Below, piece after piece: positions 25,968 through 36,500 of a stretch of DNA of 64,000 bases. Positions within the stretch are counted from its first letter, which is position 1; each line of letters opens with the position of its first letter. Under the pieces are notes generated by a model that saw only the letters and a list, made by a program, of their open reading frames with translations, had not been told where the DNA came from and made no database searches. This DNA is from JAEUMD01 sp050246945. Its GTDB lineage: Bacteria > Pseudomonadota > Alphaproteobacteria > Rhizobiales > Hyphomicrobiaceae. Location: NCBI GenBank assembly GCA_050246945.1, contig JBFWVC010000012.1, forward strand, positions 124,001 through 188,000, written 5' to 3'. Both the position numbers and the translations under genes were made by a program.

Positions 25968-26011
25968 AAAAAAAGCGGGAAGGCCGTCGCACGGTCGGAG
26001 CGACGGCCTTC
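25968..26011 (-). terminator. Rho-independent terminator after the YdcH gene
   Basis: On the minus strand an 11-bp stem (CGAAGGCCGTCG/CGACGGCCTTC) is followed by CCGC and a run of T residues. It lies 54 bases behind the YdcH stop and separates it from the DUF6653-lutBC unit, so lutA-ydcH and lutBC are probably separate transcripts. Confidence 0.85.
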
Positions 26012-26064
26012 GCCTTCCGGCGTCACCCTGAAGCTGGTGGCGCTCGATCGAGGGGCTGGGCGCC

Positions 26065-26301
26065 TCACTCGTGCAGCATTTCGTAGATCTCGTCCTTGAG
26101 CCGCAAGCGAACGAGCTTCAGGTTCTCGAATTCCTCATCGGACGTGTTGATTCCCGCAGCCTCGATGCGGTGAATTTCCCGATTCAGTTCGTGATACTCA
26201 TCGAACAGCCGCGCGAAATGCCCGTTGCTCATCTTCAGATCGTGAATCTTGTCCTTGTACTCCGGGAAATCGTCGGGAATCTCGTGCTCTACGTGGGACA
26301 T
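26065..26301 (-). CDS. YdcH family (DUF465) small protein
   Basis: A 78-residue helical protein starting MSHVEHEIPDDFPEYKDKI. It contains the typical pattern LKMSNGHFARLFDEYHELNREIHRIE and ends with LVRLRLKDEIYEML, matching the YdcH/DUF465 family. The whole chain would form a helical hairpin or coiled coil. A longer frame to 26541 lacks family support. It follows lutA on the same strand, and a strong terminator lies downstream. Function is unknown. Confidence 0.9.
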   Translation of the reverse strand: MSHVEHEIPDDFPEYKDKIHDLKMSNGHFARLFDEYHELNREIHRIEAAGINTSDEEFENLKLVRLRLKDEIYEMLHE

Positions 26302-26431
26302 TATGCGCTCTCTCCTTGTCGTGTTTGCCTGGATGCACCGAGACGCGAGCCGCGCCGTGGCATTTGATTCGTTCCCTGCGGTCGGCAGGCCTTCGTATTG
26401 CTCACTCCGGCGGACTGAGCAGATTCGCGGG

Positions 26432-27235
26432 TCAGGTGCGCCGCTTCCAGTCTGAGGGCGCTCCAATGGGCGGCGTCTCGAGATCACCCGCAAGCACCTC
26501 CGCGACATGGCGCACTTCGATCGGCCGTCCCTGCCGCGCAAGCTTGCCTGCCATGTTGAGCAGGCACCCCAGATCGCCGGCGAGCAACAGCTCCGCGCCG
26601 GCCTGCGCGATGTTGTCGGCCTTCTTCTCCACCATCGCGTTCGAAATGTCGGGGAATTTGACCGAGAACGTTCCGCCGAAGCCGCAGCAGATCTCGGACT
26701 CTGCCATCTCCACGAGCTCCAGTCCTTTGATCGAGGTCAACAATTGTCGAGGCTGCGCCTTGATGCCCAATTCGCGAAGGCCCGAGCAACTGTCGTGATA
26801 GGTGACCCGTCCCGGTGCCGCCCCCTGCAACGCCGGATCGATCGCCGTCATCCCTCGCTCGTCGGTAAGGAACGTGACGAGTTCGTGGACTTTTGCTGCG
26901 AAGGTTTCAGCTTCGGCCTGCATTGTGGCATCGCCGGCGAACAGGCGCGGGTAATGCGACTTGAGCATCCCCGCACAAGACCCCGAAGGAGCCACCACGT
27001 AGTCGCAATCCTCGAAGGCAGCGATCGTCGCGCGCGCGATCGTGCTTGCATCGGCGCGGTCGCCGGAATTGTAGGCCGGTTGTCCGCAGCAGGTTTGCGC
27101 TGTGGGTACGAACACCTCGCAGCCCGCCGCCTCGATAAGTTTGGCCGCGGCAAAGGCGATGGACGGCCGCATCATGTCGATGAGACAGGTGACGAAAAGG
27201 CCGGCGCGGGGACGCCTCGTGGTGGTGTCGGTCAT
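26432..27235 (-). CDS. lutA: Lactate utilization (Fe-S)-binding protein LutA
   Basis: The cysteine-rich CCG-domain subunit of LutABC, related to GlcF and heterodisulfide reductase subunit B. The 267-residue protein has the two expected domains, with TCCGQPAYNSGD and GSCAGMLKSHYP in the first half and YHDSCSGLRELG and ICCGFGGTFSVKFPDIS in the second. It is complete. Unlike the compact Bacillus operon, it is separated from lutBC by the YdcH and DUF6653 genes and a terminator, although all are on the same strand. Confidence 0.93.
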   Translation of the reverse strand: MTDTTTRRPRAGLFVTCLIDMMRPSIAFAAAKLIEAAGCEVFVPTAQTCCGQPAYNSGDRADASTIARATIAAFEDCDYVVAPSGSCAGMLKSHYPRLFAGDATMQAEAETFAAKVHELVTFLTDERGMTAIDPALQGAAPGRVTYHDSCSGLRELGIKAQPRQLLTSIKGLELVEMAESEICCGFGGTFSVKFPDISNAMVEKKADNIAQAGAELLLAGDLGCLLNMAGKLARQGRPIEVRHVAEVLAGDLETPPIGAPSDWKRRT

Positions 27236-27415
27236 GCCGGTTGCTCTCTCACTCGCAGGCGGGCGGATGCGGCGGCGGAAATTTGCGGTTCCAGCGGACC
27301 GCCGTCCGTTCCTGCGTCACTTATAGCAGATCGCAACACAATGAGGCATTCTTGGCATCATCGAATTGCAGGTTGGGCCCGTGCTCCGGATCGCTTTTCA
27401 GTGGTGGGCTGAATG

Positions 27416-27808
27416 TCAAGGCTTCAGCGTCTTGAGGTAGGCAATGAGATCGGCCCGGTCCTTCTCATCCTTCACGCCCGCAAACGCCATCTTCGACTTG
27501 GGCAGGTATGTGGACGGCGACTCCAGATATCCATTGAGCGTCTCGTCATCCCAGACGAGTTTCTTTTGGCCTGCCGTCCGCATCGCCTCGGAATAGTTGA
27601 AGTCCGAAAGCGCCCCGGCTGTGCGCCCGAAAACACCATTGAGCACGGGACCGACCTTGTTGCGCGCATTGGGGCCCGCGTCGTGGCACGCGCGGCACTT
27701 GCGAAACACCGATGCACCGTTGGCTAGATCCTCGGCCACGGCCGGGGCAGAGCCGAAAAGCGCCAAGAGCGCAAGAGCAACGGCGGTGCGCGCCGAAAGT
27801 GATGTCAT
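27416..27808 (-). CDS. Secreted class I cytochrome c (c2/c550-like)
   Basis: A 130-residue periplasmic electron carrier. A signal peptide ends in APAVAEDLANG. The haem motif is CRACH, the His is followed by DAGPNARNKVGPVLNG, and the axial Met lies in the MAFAG motif. YSEAM and LIAYLKTL complete the mitochondrial-type cytochrome c pattern. An upstream frame to 27886 is not needed, since the ATG at 27808 starts the signal peptide. The position between lutA and the LysR gene suggests it could accept electrons from hydroxy-acid oxidation, but this is inference. Confidence 0.92.
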   Translation of the reverse strand: MTSLSARTAVALALLALFGSAPAVAEDLANGASVFRKCRACHDAGPNARNKVGPVLNGVFGRTAGALSDFNYSEAMRTAGQKKLVWDDETLNGYLESPSTYLPKSKMAFAGVKDEKDRADLIAYLKTLKP

Positions 27809-27904
27809 GGCATATCGCTCCAGATCGATGGAATGCAGGGATGGGTCGCGGACGGCGCACGGCTGCGACGCGCTGCGCGCGGGCATCTTTGCCCTTATAA
27901 GGCC

Positions 27905-27927
27905 CCGGCCGGAGTATGTCCGGCCGG
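27905..27927. other. Perfect GC hairpin between cytochrome c and LysR genes
   Basis: A perfect 9-bp stem CCGGCCGGA/TCCGGCCGG encloses the loop GTATG. No T-tract follows on the minus strand, the direction of both neighbouring genes. It may be a terminator of the LysR transcript that relies on the stem alone, or an operator-like palindrome upstream of the cytochrome gene. Confidence 0.5.
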
Positions 27928-27969
27928 CGAGGATCGCGCGGATGATACGGAATTGGCGTCCGAAGGCAA

Positions 27970-29022
27970 TCAGCGCGTCTGCACCGCAGAGGTGTTCTTG
28001 CGGTCCTTGTTGTTGCCGGAATTGCGTACTGCGGAGCCTTTAGCTGGCTTTGTTCCGCGCCCGTTCACCGGGGCCTGGGCTGCCGGCGTCGCAGCCGGTG
28101 CCGGATCCGCCGCCTGCGCTCGCTCCTTCCTCACGGCGGGAGGATTGGCAGCATAGACCTCGTTGAGGAATTCGATGAATACGTTCACCTTGTTGGGCAT
28201 GAATTCGCGGCAGGGATAGACCGCGAAGATGCCGACCGACGACGAGCCGCGATAATCCGGCAGAACGACCTGAAGCCGGCCGCATTCCAGTTCCGCACCG
28301 ATGTCCCAAGTGGAGCGGAGCGCGATGCCGAGACCCGACAGGAGCGCCTCGCGCACGAACTCGCCCGAATTGGAACGGATGTTGCCCCTTACCCTCGCCT
28401 GAACTTGGCCCTCCGGCCCTTCGAGCCGCCAGACGTCCTGCGCGCCGGCCAGAAGGCAGTTGTGTCGCTCCAGATCCGCGAGCTTCTTCGGATTGCCGGT
28501 CTCGGAGAGATATCCAGGCGTCGCGCACAGCACGCGGTCGTCGGCGGCAAGCTTTCGCGCCACCAGCGAGGAGTCTCGCAACTCGCCGATGCGGATTGCC
28601 ACATCGAAGCCGTCGCGGATGATGTCAACGAAATTGTCCGTCAGATGCATCTCGATTTCGATGTCGCTGAAGCGGCTGAGAAACGCGGGCAGGTGCGGCG
28701 CAATGTGAAGTCGTGAGAAGGCGGTCGGTGCTGTCACCTTGAGGACACCGCGAGGGCGCGTGTTTCGTCGTGAAACGAAATCCTCTGCTTCCTCGATCAG
28801 GCTCAGGATGTCGACGACGCGCTTGAAGTATCCCTCGCCTGTCTCGGTGAGCGTGAGGTGGCGCGTCGTGCGCTGGAACAGACGGGCGCCGAGTCGATCC
28901 TCGAGCAGACTGATGCGCTTGGAAACCACGGCGGGAGACAAACCCATCTCGCGGCCCGCCGCCGACATGTTGGCAGTTCGTGCAACCCGAGCAAAGATAT
29001 CCAGATCGCTGATCGAAGTCAT
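27970..29022 (-). CDS. LysR-family transcriptional regulator
   Basis: The N-terminal winged helix-turn-helix (residues 1-60) reads FARVARTANMSAAGREMGLSPAVVSKRI and is followed by an effector domain of about 200 residues with LKVTAPTAFSR. This is the usual CrgA/DsdC-like subgroup. The start has a strong GGAGGAACC ribosome-binding site. At 350 residues it is some 45 longer than typical because of an Ala/Pro/Lys-rich C-terminal tail. It lies between the lut/cytochrome genes and glcDEF, so control of lactate or glycolate oxidation is likely but not shown. Confidence 0.9.
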   Translation of the reverse strand: MTSISDLDIFARVARTANMSAAGREMGLSPAVVSKRISLLEDRLGARLFQRTTRHLTLTETGEGYFKRVVDILSLIEEAEDFVSRRNTRPRGVLKVTAPTAFSRLHIAPHLPAFLSRFSDIEIEMHLTDNFVDIIRDGFDVAIRIGELRDSSLVARKLAADDRVLCATPGYLSETGNPKKLADLERHNCLLAGAQDVWRLEGPEGQVQARVRGNIRSNSGEFVREALLSGLGIALRSTWDIGAELECGRLQVVLPDYRGSSSVGIFAVYPCREFMPNKVNVFIEFLNEVYAANPPAVRKERAQAADPAPAATPAAQAPVNGRGTKPAKGSAVRNSGNNKDRKNTSAVQTR

Positions 29023-29875
29023 GGCCCCGGTTCCTCCACGGCGAATTCATCCGCATGCTCCGGGCTCTGGTGGCCCGCGTTCTTTCGAAGTTGTTATACT
29101 GTGTAGAGGCGATGGTGTGTCTGCGAAATAGCTAAAACGAATATGATCTGTTCGGAATCATTGAAAATGGTGGCGATAGTCGGCGATGCTCGCGCGACGG
29201 CAGCGGATGCAGCGCCTTTGGCGCGTCGCTTTAAGATATCGCGTATGTACAATTGACCTTGATGGTGGCTCACTTCGATCAGCGCCCCGGCATTGCGTCC
29301 GTTCGCGCCTCTGGCGACCACTTGGCCACTAAGTCCAATAGCGGCGTCGGATAGCGGTCGTTGCCCCTGAATTTGAGGCACTGATCGGGGTGACACCTGC
29401 ATGCCGTCGGACTTATTTGCCGCGGCAGGCGCGCACTCGACTTGTCGGGTTTCAATGGTATCTGCCCAGCATCGTGATGCGGAAGTCTGAGAGATGGAAT
29501 CATGACACGCGCGCTGACGCGTGGCAGTTCCGCATGCAAACGGCTCATGCCGGCGTGCAGCATGTCGTGGATCGCATGGGTGGCGCCTCAAAAGTGGGCC
29601 AACAACGACCATTGATGGCATTCTTGGGCCTGCCTCTGCCACAACGGTTGGGCTATCATGCTCGGATTCAAGGCCGACGCGCAGGTACCCGACAGGGAGC
29701 CAAGCGTCAGGGTCGGAACACTACGAATCCAAGTCCGCGGTCTGCGCATTGGCAGGCGCGGGTTTGCAGCGCTACAGCAATGGTGGCCCTGATGGCGAAG
29801 AGCGGATGATCGGGCCAGAATGCGAAACGGAGCCGGTGTAGAGCCGGATAGCCGGATAAGAGAGGAACCGGAGAG
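29023..29875. other. 853-base region between the LysR gene and glcD
   Basis: No gene is supported. Frames on both strands are short or lack any family resemblance. Bases 29675-29721 contain a family E repeat segment (GACGCGCAGG, AGGGAGCCAAGCGTCAG, GTCGGAACAC) shared with 42303 and 43713. The last 30 bases carry the glcD ribosome-binding site GAGAGGAACCGGAGAG. The region must hold the divergent promoters of the LysR gene and glcDEF; no convincing operator could be picked out by eye. The rest may be decayed sequence. Confidence 0.5.
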
Positions 29876-31324
<1,449 letters not shown>

Positions 31325-31350
31325 CCAATGCAAGAAGGAATTGAGCGGGT

Positions 31351-32571
31351 ATGAAGGAGCCTATGAGACCGGTCACCGACTGGGAGCTTGCGAGCATGAT
31401 TGCGAGTTTCGGTGCGCGCAATCAACCCGTCGAGATCGTCGGCAATGGGTCAAAGTCGAATGCCGGTCGGCCGATGCAGACGGCCGCGACCATAACCACC
31501 AAGGCGCTACGCTCGATCAAGCTCTATGAGCCGACCGAACTCGTCATGTCGGCCGAGGCGGGCGCGCCCTTGACGATGATCGAGGCGGAACTGGCCTCGC
31601 GTGGCCAGATGCTCGCCTTCGAGCCGATCGACCTTGGGCCCGCGATTGGTGGGCCGCCAGGCCAGCAGACGATCGGCGGCGTGTTCGCGGCCAACCTGTC
31701 GGGTCCGCGCCGGATCGTAGCGGGCGCGGCGCGTGATCACCTGATCGGCGTCAAGGCTGTCAACGGCCGCTCCGAAATGTTCAAATCCGGCGGCCGCGTG
31801 ATGAAGAACGTAACGGGATACGATCTGGCGCGCGGTCTGGCCGGCAGTTGGGGTACGCTGGGCGTACTCACCGAGGTCACCTTCAAGGTGCTGCCGTGGC
31901 CCGAGGCGGCGGCAACCTTGGTGTTTCCCGGCCTCACCGACGATCTCGCTGTCGAGTTGATGTGCGCGGCTATGGGCACACCCTTCGAGGTGTCCGGTGC
32001 GGTGCATCTCAACGCCACCCTCGCCGACCGTCTGGCGACAAGGCCAACGACTGTCAGCGGCACCGGGCTCACCGCGCTGCGTATCGAGAACTTCATCAGT
32101 TCGGTGCTCTACAGGAAGACTGAGCTCGCACAGCTGCTCAAGATCTACGGCACGCCACTTGAACTCGATTACGAGGCATCGCTGAAGTTCTGGAGCGAGC
32201 TGCGCCGGCTCTCGGTCCTGTCCGATCGTTCGTCCGCGCTGTGGCGTGTCTCGACGTCACCGAAGAATGCCGCCAAACTCGTCGCGGCGATCCGCAAGCA
32301 CATGACAGCGCAAGCGTATTACGACTGGTCGGGCGGCCTGATCTGGCTCGAGGTGCCCGCGACAGCCGATGCCGGCGCGAGCGACATCAGGCGCGCGGTG
32401 GCCGTTCATGGAGGTCACGCGACGCTGATCCGCGCCGACGCCGCGATCCGCGGCGCGGTGGAGGTGTTCCAGCCGCAGTCACCGGTGCTGGAGCGCATCA
32501 CGCGCAATCTGAAATCGGCCTTCGATCCGCAGGGCATTCTCAATCCCGGTCGCATGTACGCCGGGATCTGA
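31351..32571 (+). CDS. glcE: Glycolate oxidase FAD-binding subunit GlcE
   Basis: The second flavoprotein of the GlcDEF complex. The 406-residue chain has a shortened FAD domain with GNGSKSNAGRP, GGPPGQQTIGGVFAANLSGP and the motif FKSGGRVMKNVTGYDL, which is typical of GlcE. It ends in FDPQGILNPGRMY, the usual C-terminus of this flavoprotein family. The middle operon position fits the standard glcD-glcE-glcF order. An alternative Met five codons downstream cannot be excluded as the start. Confidence 0.95.
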   Translation: MKEPMRPVTDWELASMIASFGARNQPVEIVGNGSKSNAGRPMQTAATITTKALRSIKLYEPTELVMSAEAGAPLTMIEAELASRGQMLAFEPIDLGPAIGGPPGQQTIGGVFAANLSGPRRIVAGAARDHLIGVKAVNGRSEMFKSGGRVMKNVTGYDLARGLAGSWGTLGVLTEVTFKVLPWPEAAATLVFPGLTDDLAVELMCAAMGTPFEVSGAVHLNATLADRLATRPTTVSGTGLTALRIENFISSVLYRKTELAQLLKIYGTPLELDYEASLKFWSELRRLSVLSDRSSALWRVSTSPKNAAKLVAAIRKHMTAQAYYDWSGGLIWLEVPATADAGASDIRRAVAVHGGHATLIRADAAIRGAVEVFQPQSPVLERITRNLKSAFDPQGILNPGRMYAGI

Positions 32572-32590
32572 CGCTTGATGGACGCATCTG

Positions 32591-33952
32591 ATGCAAACCA
32601 ACTTCACGCCTGAGCAGCTTGCCGATCCGCGCATAGCGGAGGCCGACCGCATCCTGCGCCGCTGCGTACACTGCGGCCTGTGCACGGCGGTCTGCTCGAC
32701 CTACGTGGTTGTCGGCGACGAGCGCGACAGCCCGCGCGGTCGCATCTACCTGATGAAGGACATGTTCGAGCGCGGCAAGGACGCAAGCCCCGAGGTCCAG
32801 CACCATATCGATCGCTGCCTGTCGTGCCTGTCGTGTATGACGACGTGCCCCGGCGGCGTCGACTACATGCATCTGGTCGATCTGGCGCGCGTCCACATCA
32901 ACGAGACCGGACAGCGCGGCTGGAAGGAACGCCTGATGCGCCGCCTGCTGGCCGCGGTCGTGCCCTATCCCGACAAGTTCCGCCTGGCGTTGAAGGCCGC
33001 CCCGCTTGGCCGACCGTTCATTCCGCTCATGCGCCGCCTTGGTTTGAAGGAAATGGCCGCCATGCTCGAGCTGGCGCCGGCTCGCCTTCCGGATCTGCCC
33101 AAGTACGAAGGTCCGGGCGTTGCCAAGACCTCCGCCGAACGCCGCGCCCGCGTCATCATGCTGGCCGGCTGCGCGCAACAGGTGCTGCGGCCGGAGATCA
33201 ACGACGCCACTATTCGCCTGCTCGCACGCCGTGGCGTCGATGTGATCGTGTCCAATGGCGCCGGCTGTTGCGGTGCCCTCGTTCACCACATGGGCGAGGA
33301 GGCGCAGGCGCTGGAGCAGGTCCGCCGCAACGTCGATGCCTGGTCGAAGGAGATGACCAAAGGACCGATCGACGCAATCATCATAAACGCATCGGGATGC
33401 GGCACGACGGTCAAGGACTACGGCTACATGCTGCGCCTCGATCCCGAATATGCGGAGCGCGCCGCCAGGATATCGAGCCTGACGCGCGACATCACCGAAT
33501 TTCTGATGGACTATGACCTGGGGCCGCCGGTGCGCTGGTCGAGCCTGCATGTAGCCTACCATTCCGCCTGCTCGCTTCAGCACGGCCAGCGCGTAACGGA
33601 CGAGCCCAAGGCGCTGCTGTCCAACGCCGGCTACAGCGTCGTCACCCCGCCCGAGGGACACATCTGCTGCGGATCGGCGGGTACCTACAACATCATGCAG
33701 CCGGAGCTGGCGGAACAATTACGCATGCGCAAGGTCAAGAACATCCGCTCCGTCAAGCCGGATGTGGTGGCGGCGGGCAATATCGGCTGCATCACCCAAC
33801 TGGCCGGCGGCATGGAGATCCCGATCGCCCACACCGTCGAGCTTCTGGACTGGGCCTACGGCGGCCCAGTCCCGCGCGGGCTGGAGAAGCTGGAAGGCTT
33901 CGTTTCCGACGTTCCCAAGCCCAAGCTGGAAGCCCGCTCCTTCCTCAGATAG
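32591..33952 (+). CDS. glcF: Glycolate oxidase iron-sulfur subunit GlcF
   Basis: The membrane-associated electron-transfer subunit of glycolate dehydrogenase. The 453-residue protein starts with two [4Fe-4S] motifs, CVHCGLCTAVCSTY and CLSCLSCMTTCPGG. Two CCG cysteine-rich domains follow, with GAGCCGALVHHMG and YHSACSLQHGQ plus GHICCGSAGTYN. It is complete and closes the operon. It is paralogous to LutA in its C-terminal half, so this locus holds two hydroxy-acid oxidases of related design. Confidence 0.95.
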   Translation: MQTNFTPEQLADPRIAEADRILRRCVHCGLCTAVCSTYVVVGDERDSPRGRIYLMKDMFERGKDASPEVQHHIDRCLSCLSCMTTCPGGVDYMHLVDLARVHINETGQRGWKERLMRRLLAAVVPYPDKFRLALKAAPLGRPFIPLMRRLGLKEMAAMLELAPARLPDLPKYEGPGVAKTSAERRARVIMLAGCAQQVLRPEINDATIRLLARRGVDVIVSNGAGCCGALVHHMGEEAQALEQVRRNVDAWSKEMTKGPIDAIIINASGCGTTVKDYGYMLRLDPEYAERAARISSLTRDITEFLMDYDLGPPVRWSSLHVAYHSACSLQHGQRVTDEPKALLSNAGYSVVTPPEGHICCGSAGTYNIMQPELAEQLRMRKVKNIRSVKPDVVAAGNIGCITQLAGGMEIPIAHTVELLDWAYGGPVPRGLEKLEGFVSDVPKPKLEARSFLR

Positions 33953-34011
33953 GGCCGTTGTGCCGATGTGCGCGGTTGACAGATGCACGTGGCTGTCGTC
34001 CCTCAGCGGCT

Positions 34012-35223
34012 ATGATCATCGAGCTTCCACGGATCGCTTGCGTTCTCGTTCACGGCTGCAATCATGACGCAGCCCGCGTATTGGCCGAACGCCACTTCGC
34101 GGCGGACGAGATTCTTGACATGGGAACCGAGCCGGGCGACGCCCTGCTGGCGGCCCTCGCGCCGCGGGTCGTCGCGGGGAAAATGACGGCAATCGTCGAG
34201 GGGGGCTCGCCCGCGGGAGCGCACAAGCTGCGCGTCGCACTGGCCTCAGTCGCCCGCGAGAATTATGCCCGCCGTTTCGGGCTTGTCATGCCCGGCACGC
34301 GCCACGGCGAGCCCAACATCGACGAGCGATTGAAGGCGGATGGATACCGCGAGGTTTTCGAGATATTCCCCGAGGCGCTCGACAGTCTCGAAATCCGCCG
34401 CATGCCGATGCCGACCGATTTGCGCCACGAGCATGGGCCTTTCGACATCATCGGTGATGTGCATGGGTGCTGCGATGAGCTGGAGGCTTTGCTGGGCACA
34501 CTCGGTTACCGCATCAGCTGGATCGACGATTCCCGATGGGCCGGTCGCCGTCCAGTGATCGAGGCGCCGGCCGGTCGCCGCGTTGTCTTCGTCGGGGACT
34601 TGGTTGATCGCGGTCCGCGCGCGCGGGATACCCTGGCCATCGTGCATACCATGGTTGAACAGGACGGAACCGCGCTTCTCGTGCCAGGAAATCACGATAT
34701 CAAGTTTCTGCGTTGGCTGGAGGGCAGCAGGGTCGAGATCACGCATGGCCTCGACACGACTGTTGCCAGTCTCAAGGGCTCAAGCGATCGTTTCCGCGAC
34801 GACATCCGCGCGATGATCAAGCGCTTGTGGAGTCACCTCTGGCTCGATGGTGGCCGGCTCGTCGTTGCCCACGCCGGAATTCTCGCTCCGATGATCGGGC
34901 GTGCGACGCCACGCGTGCGCCGCTTCTGTCTTTACGGCGACACGACCGGTGCCCGCGACAGATCAGGCCTGCCGGTCCGCTACCATTGGGCGCTCGATTA
35001 TGCGGGCGATGCGACGGTGGTCTACGGCCATACGCCAGTGCGCAACGCCAACTGGGTCAACAACACGCTGTGCGTGGACACCGGCTGTTGTTTCGGAGGC
35101 AAGCTCACCGCGTTGCGATGGCCTGAGCGCGAGATTGTCTTCATTCCCGCACGTACGGCATATGCACGCTCGCTGCGACCATTCGGTCATCCTCCCCCGC
35201 GCCCGCGCGAACGGGCTGGTTGA
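34012..35223 (+). CDS. Pnkp-like metallophosphoesterase with degenerate kinase domain
   Basis: About 403 residues. The C-terminal two thirds is a PPP-type metallophosphoesterase with GDVHGCCDELEALL, FVGDLVDRGP, VPGNHDIKFL, VVAHAG and VYGHTPV. The first 130 residues align in layout with the kinase domain of bacterial polynucleotide kinase-phosphatase (Pnkp), leading into the junction EHGPFDIIGDVHG. The expected P-loop is replaced by VHGCNHDAA and lacks the GxGKS residues, so kinase activity is unlikely. The ligase domain of full Pnkp is absent. An upstream ATG at 33958 adds a Cys-rich leader without family support. A phosphatase role in RNA end repair or nucleotide turnover is inferred. Confidence 0.75.
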   Translation: MIIELPRIACVLVHGCNHDAARVLAERHFAADEILDMGTEPGDALLAALAPRVVAGKMTAIVEGGSPAGAHKLRVALASVARENYARRFGLVMPGTRHGEPNIDERLKADGYREVFEIFPEALDSLEIRRMPMPTDLRHEHGPFDIIGDVHGCCDELEALLGTLGYRISWIDDSRWAGRRPVIEAPAGRRVVFVGDLVDRGPRARDTLAIVHTMVEQDGTALLVPGNHDIKFLRWLEGSRVEITHGLDTTVASLKGSSDRFRDDIRAMIKRLWSHLWLDGGRLVVAHAGILAPMIGRATPRVRRFCLYGDTTGARDRSGLPVRYHWALDYAGDATVVYGHTPVRNANWVNNTLCVDTGCCFGGKLTALRWPEREIVFIPARTAYARSLRPFGHPPPRPRERAG

Positions 35224-35559
35224 GGCTCCAACCTGCCGTCGCTTCGACCCGGTTGGTTGCGTCGTTTCGGCCTTCTTGGCGGCGAAGCAGAGCGCACGTT
35301 CGGTCTCGAAGGAGCAAAGAAATCGATGACACTAGAGTGGGTTTTGCCGTACTGATAAGTTAACGGACGACCTCCGTGCGGATCGACGCTCCAAGCATTT
35401 CATGGCGCAGGGCTTGCACCGCTGGTCTGCAGGCTGGTCCGGCCACGCCACAATCGCCGTCGGGCACTGGCGCGGCTGTGCTGCGCCGTATCAAAACGGG
35501 GCGGCTCCGTCCGCGACGTTCATGCCCACTGCGTATCAATTTGATCAGGTTCACCTGCC
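35224..35559. other. Intergenic region, nothing recognised
   Basis: A 336-base gap between the Pnkp-like gene and the cupin gene. No coding frame, hairpin array or repeat family member was seen. It ends with AGGTTCACCTGCC before the ATG of the cupin gene, a weak ribosome-binding site. It presumably contains the promoter of the cupin-GNAT pair. Confidence 0.4.
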
Positions 35560-36495
35560 ATGTCCACGTCGATCTTCAGCAACTGGGGTCCCGAGCATTC
35601 CCGGTCTTGGGGCAAGGCGCCACTCCGTATCGAGCACCGGCTTCACGAGCACCCCCTCTATTCGATCGACGCCTTGGCCGACCTGATCGACAACTATCCG
35701 CGTGGGCAGTACGCGTTGGTTCACATGGGGGCCCAGAAGGAGCGCCGCCTGTGGCGCGAAGGCGAGATCGGCACGATGTCGGGCCATCAAGTGATCGACG
35801 CCATCGCCAAGGGCCGCATGTGGCTCAACCTTCGCAACATCGGTCAGGTCGACAAGCGCTACAAGGACATACTCGACCAGATCTTCGAGGAGGTGCGTCG
35901 CAACGTGCCCGGCTATGACACGTATGCACGCACGTCTGGCATACTCATCTCTTCGCCCAACGCGCAGGTCTACTACCACATGGACCTGCCCGGCCAGTCG
36001 CTCTGGCAGATTCACGGGAAGAAGCGCGTCTACCTTTATCCCGATAAGGAGCCATTCCTCACTTTCGAGGAACTCGAACGCATTTCGCTGTTCGAGGTCG
36101 AGGTCGATATTCCCTACGAGTCCTGGTACGACGAGCACGCCACGGTTTTCGAGATCGCTGGCGGCGAGATGTTGCACTGGCCGCTCAATGCGCCCCATCG
36201 CGTCGAGAATTTCGACTGTCTCAACGTCTCGATGACCACCGAGTACTGGACCGAGGTGATCCGTCGCCGCCAGATGATCAACATGGCCAACGGCATTCTT
36301 CGCCATAAGCTCGGGCTGACGCCCCGTAGTATCTCCACGTCGGGTCCGGGCTTCTGGGCCAAGGCGGCGCTCCAGGCCGGAGTTCGCCGCGCTGGCCTCT
36401 TGAAGAAGGACCGCAAGGTGCGCCGTCCCATCGAGTTCCGCCTCGACGATAAGCATCCGGGGCAAGTCATCGACCTCGCAACGCGCGCCGACTGA
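35560..36495 (+). CDS. JmjC/cupin-like putative 2-oxoglutarate/Fe(II) oxygenase
   Basis: A 311-residue soluble protein. The double-stranded beta-helix iron site is readable: HMD at residues 140-142 and a downstream His near 213 in NAPHRVEN, i.e. HxD...H. The spacing and the segments WQIHGKKRVYLYP and GEMLHWPLNAPH resemble cupin_8/JmjC hydroxylases. The first 110 residues are an unrecognised N-terminal domain. The substrate is unknown. It lies five bases upstream of a GNAT-family gene and is probably co-transcribed with it, so the pair may modify the same target. Confidence 0.7.
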   Translation: MSTSIFSNWGPEHSRSWGKAPLRIEHRLHEHPLYSIDALADLIDNYPRGQYALVHMGAQKERRLWREGEIGTMSGHQVIDAIAKGRMWLNLRNIGQVDKRYKDILDQIFEEVRRNVPGYDTYARTSGILISSPNAQVYYHMDLPGQSLWQIHGKKRVYLYPDKEPFLTFEELERISLFEVEVDIPYESWYDEHATVFEIAGGEMLHWPLNAPHRVENFDCLNVSMTTEYWTEVIRRRQMINMANGILRHKLGLTPRSISTSGPGFWAKAALQAGVRRAGLLKKDRKVRRPIEFRLDDKHPGQVIDLATRAD

Positions 36496-36500
36496 CTGTG

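Noticed and set aside
25245..26301. YdcH and DUF6653 as a toxin-antitoxin pair
   Set aside because: They are separated by a terminator and repeats, and both match ordinary conserved families.
29094..29642. 182-codon minus-strand frame between the LysR gene and glcD
   Set aside because: No family resemblance, no good start, and it runs across repeat sequence.
32540..33718. 392-codon minus-strand frame over glcF
   Set aside because: Fully antisense to glcF, with no recognisable domain.
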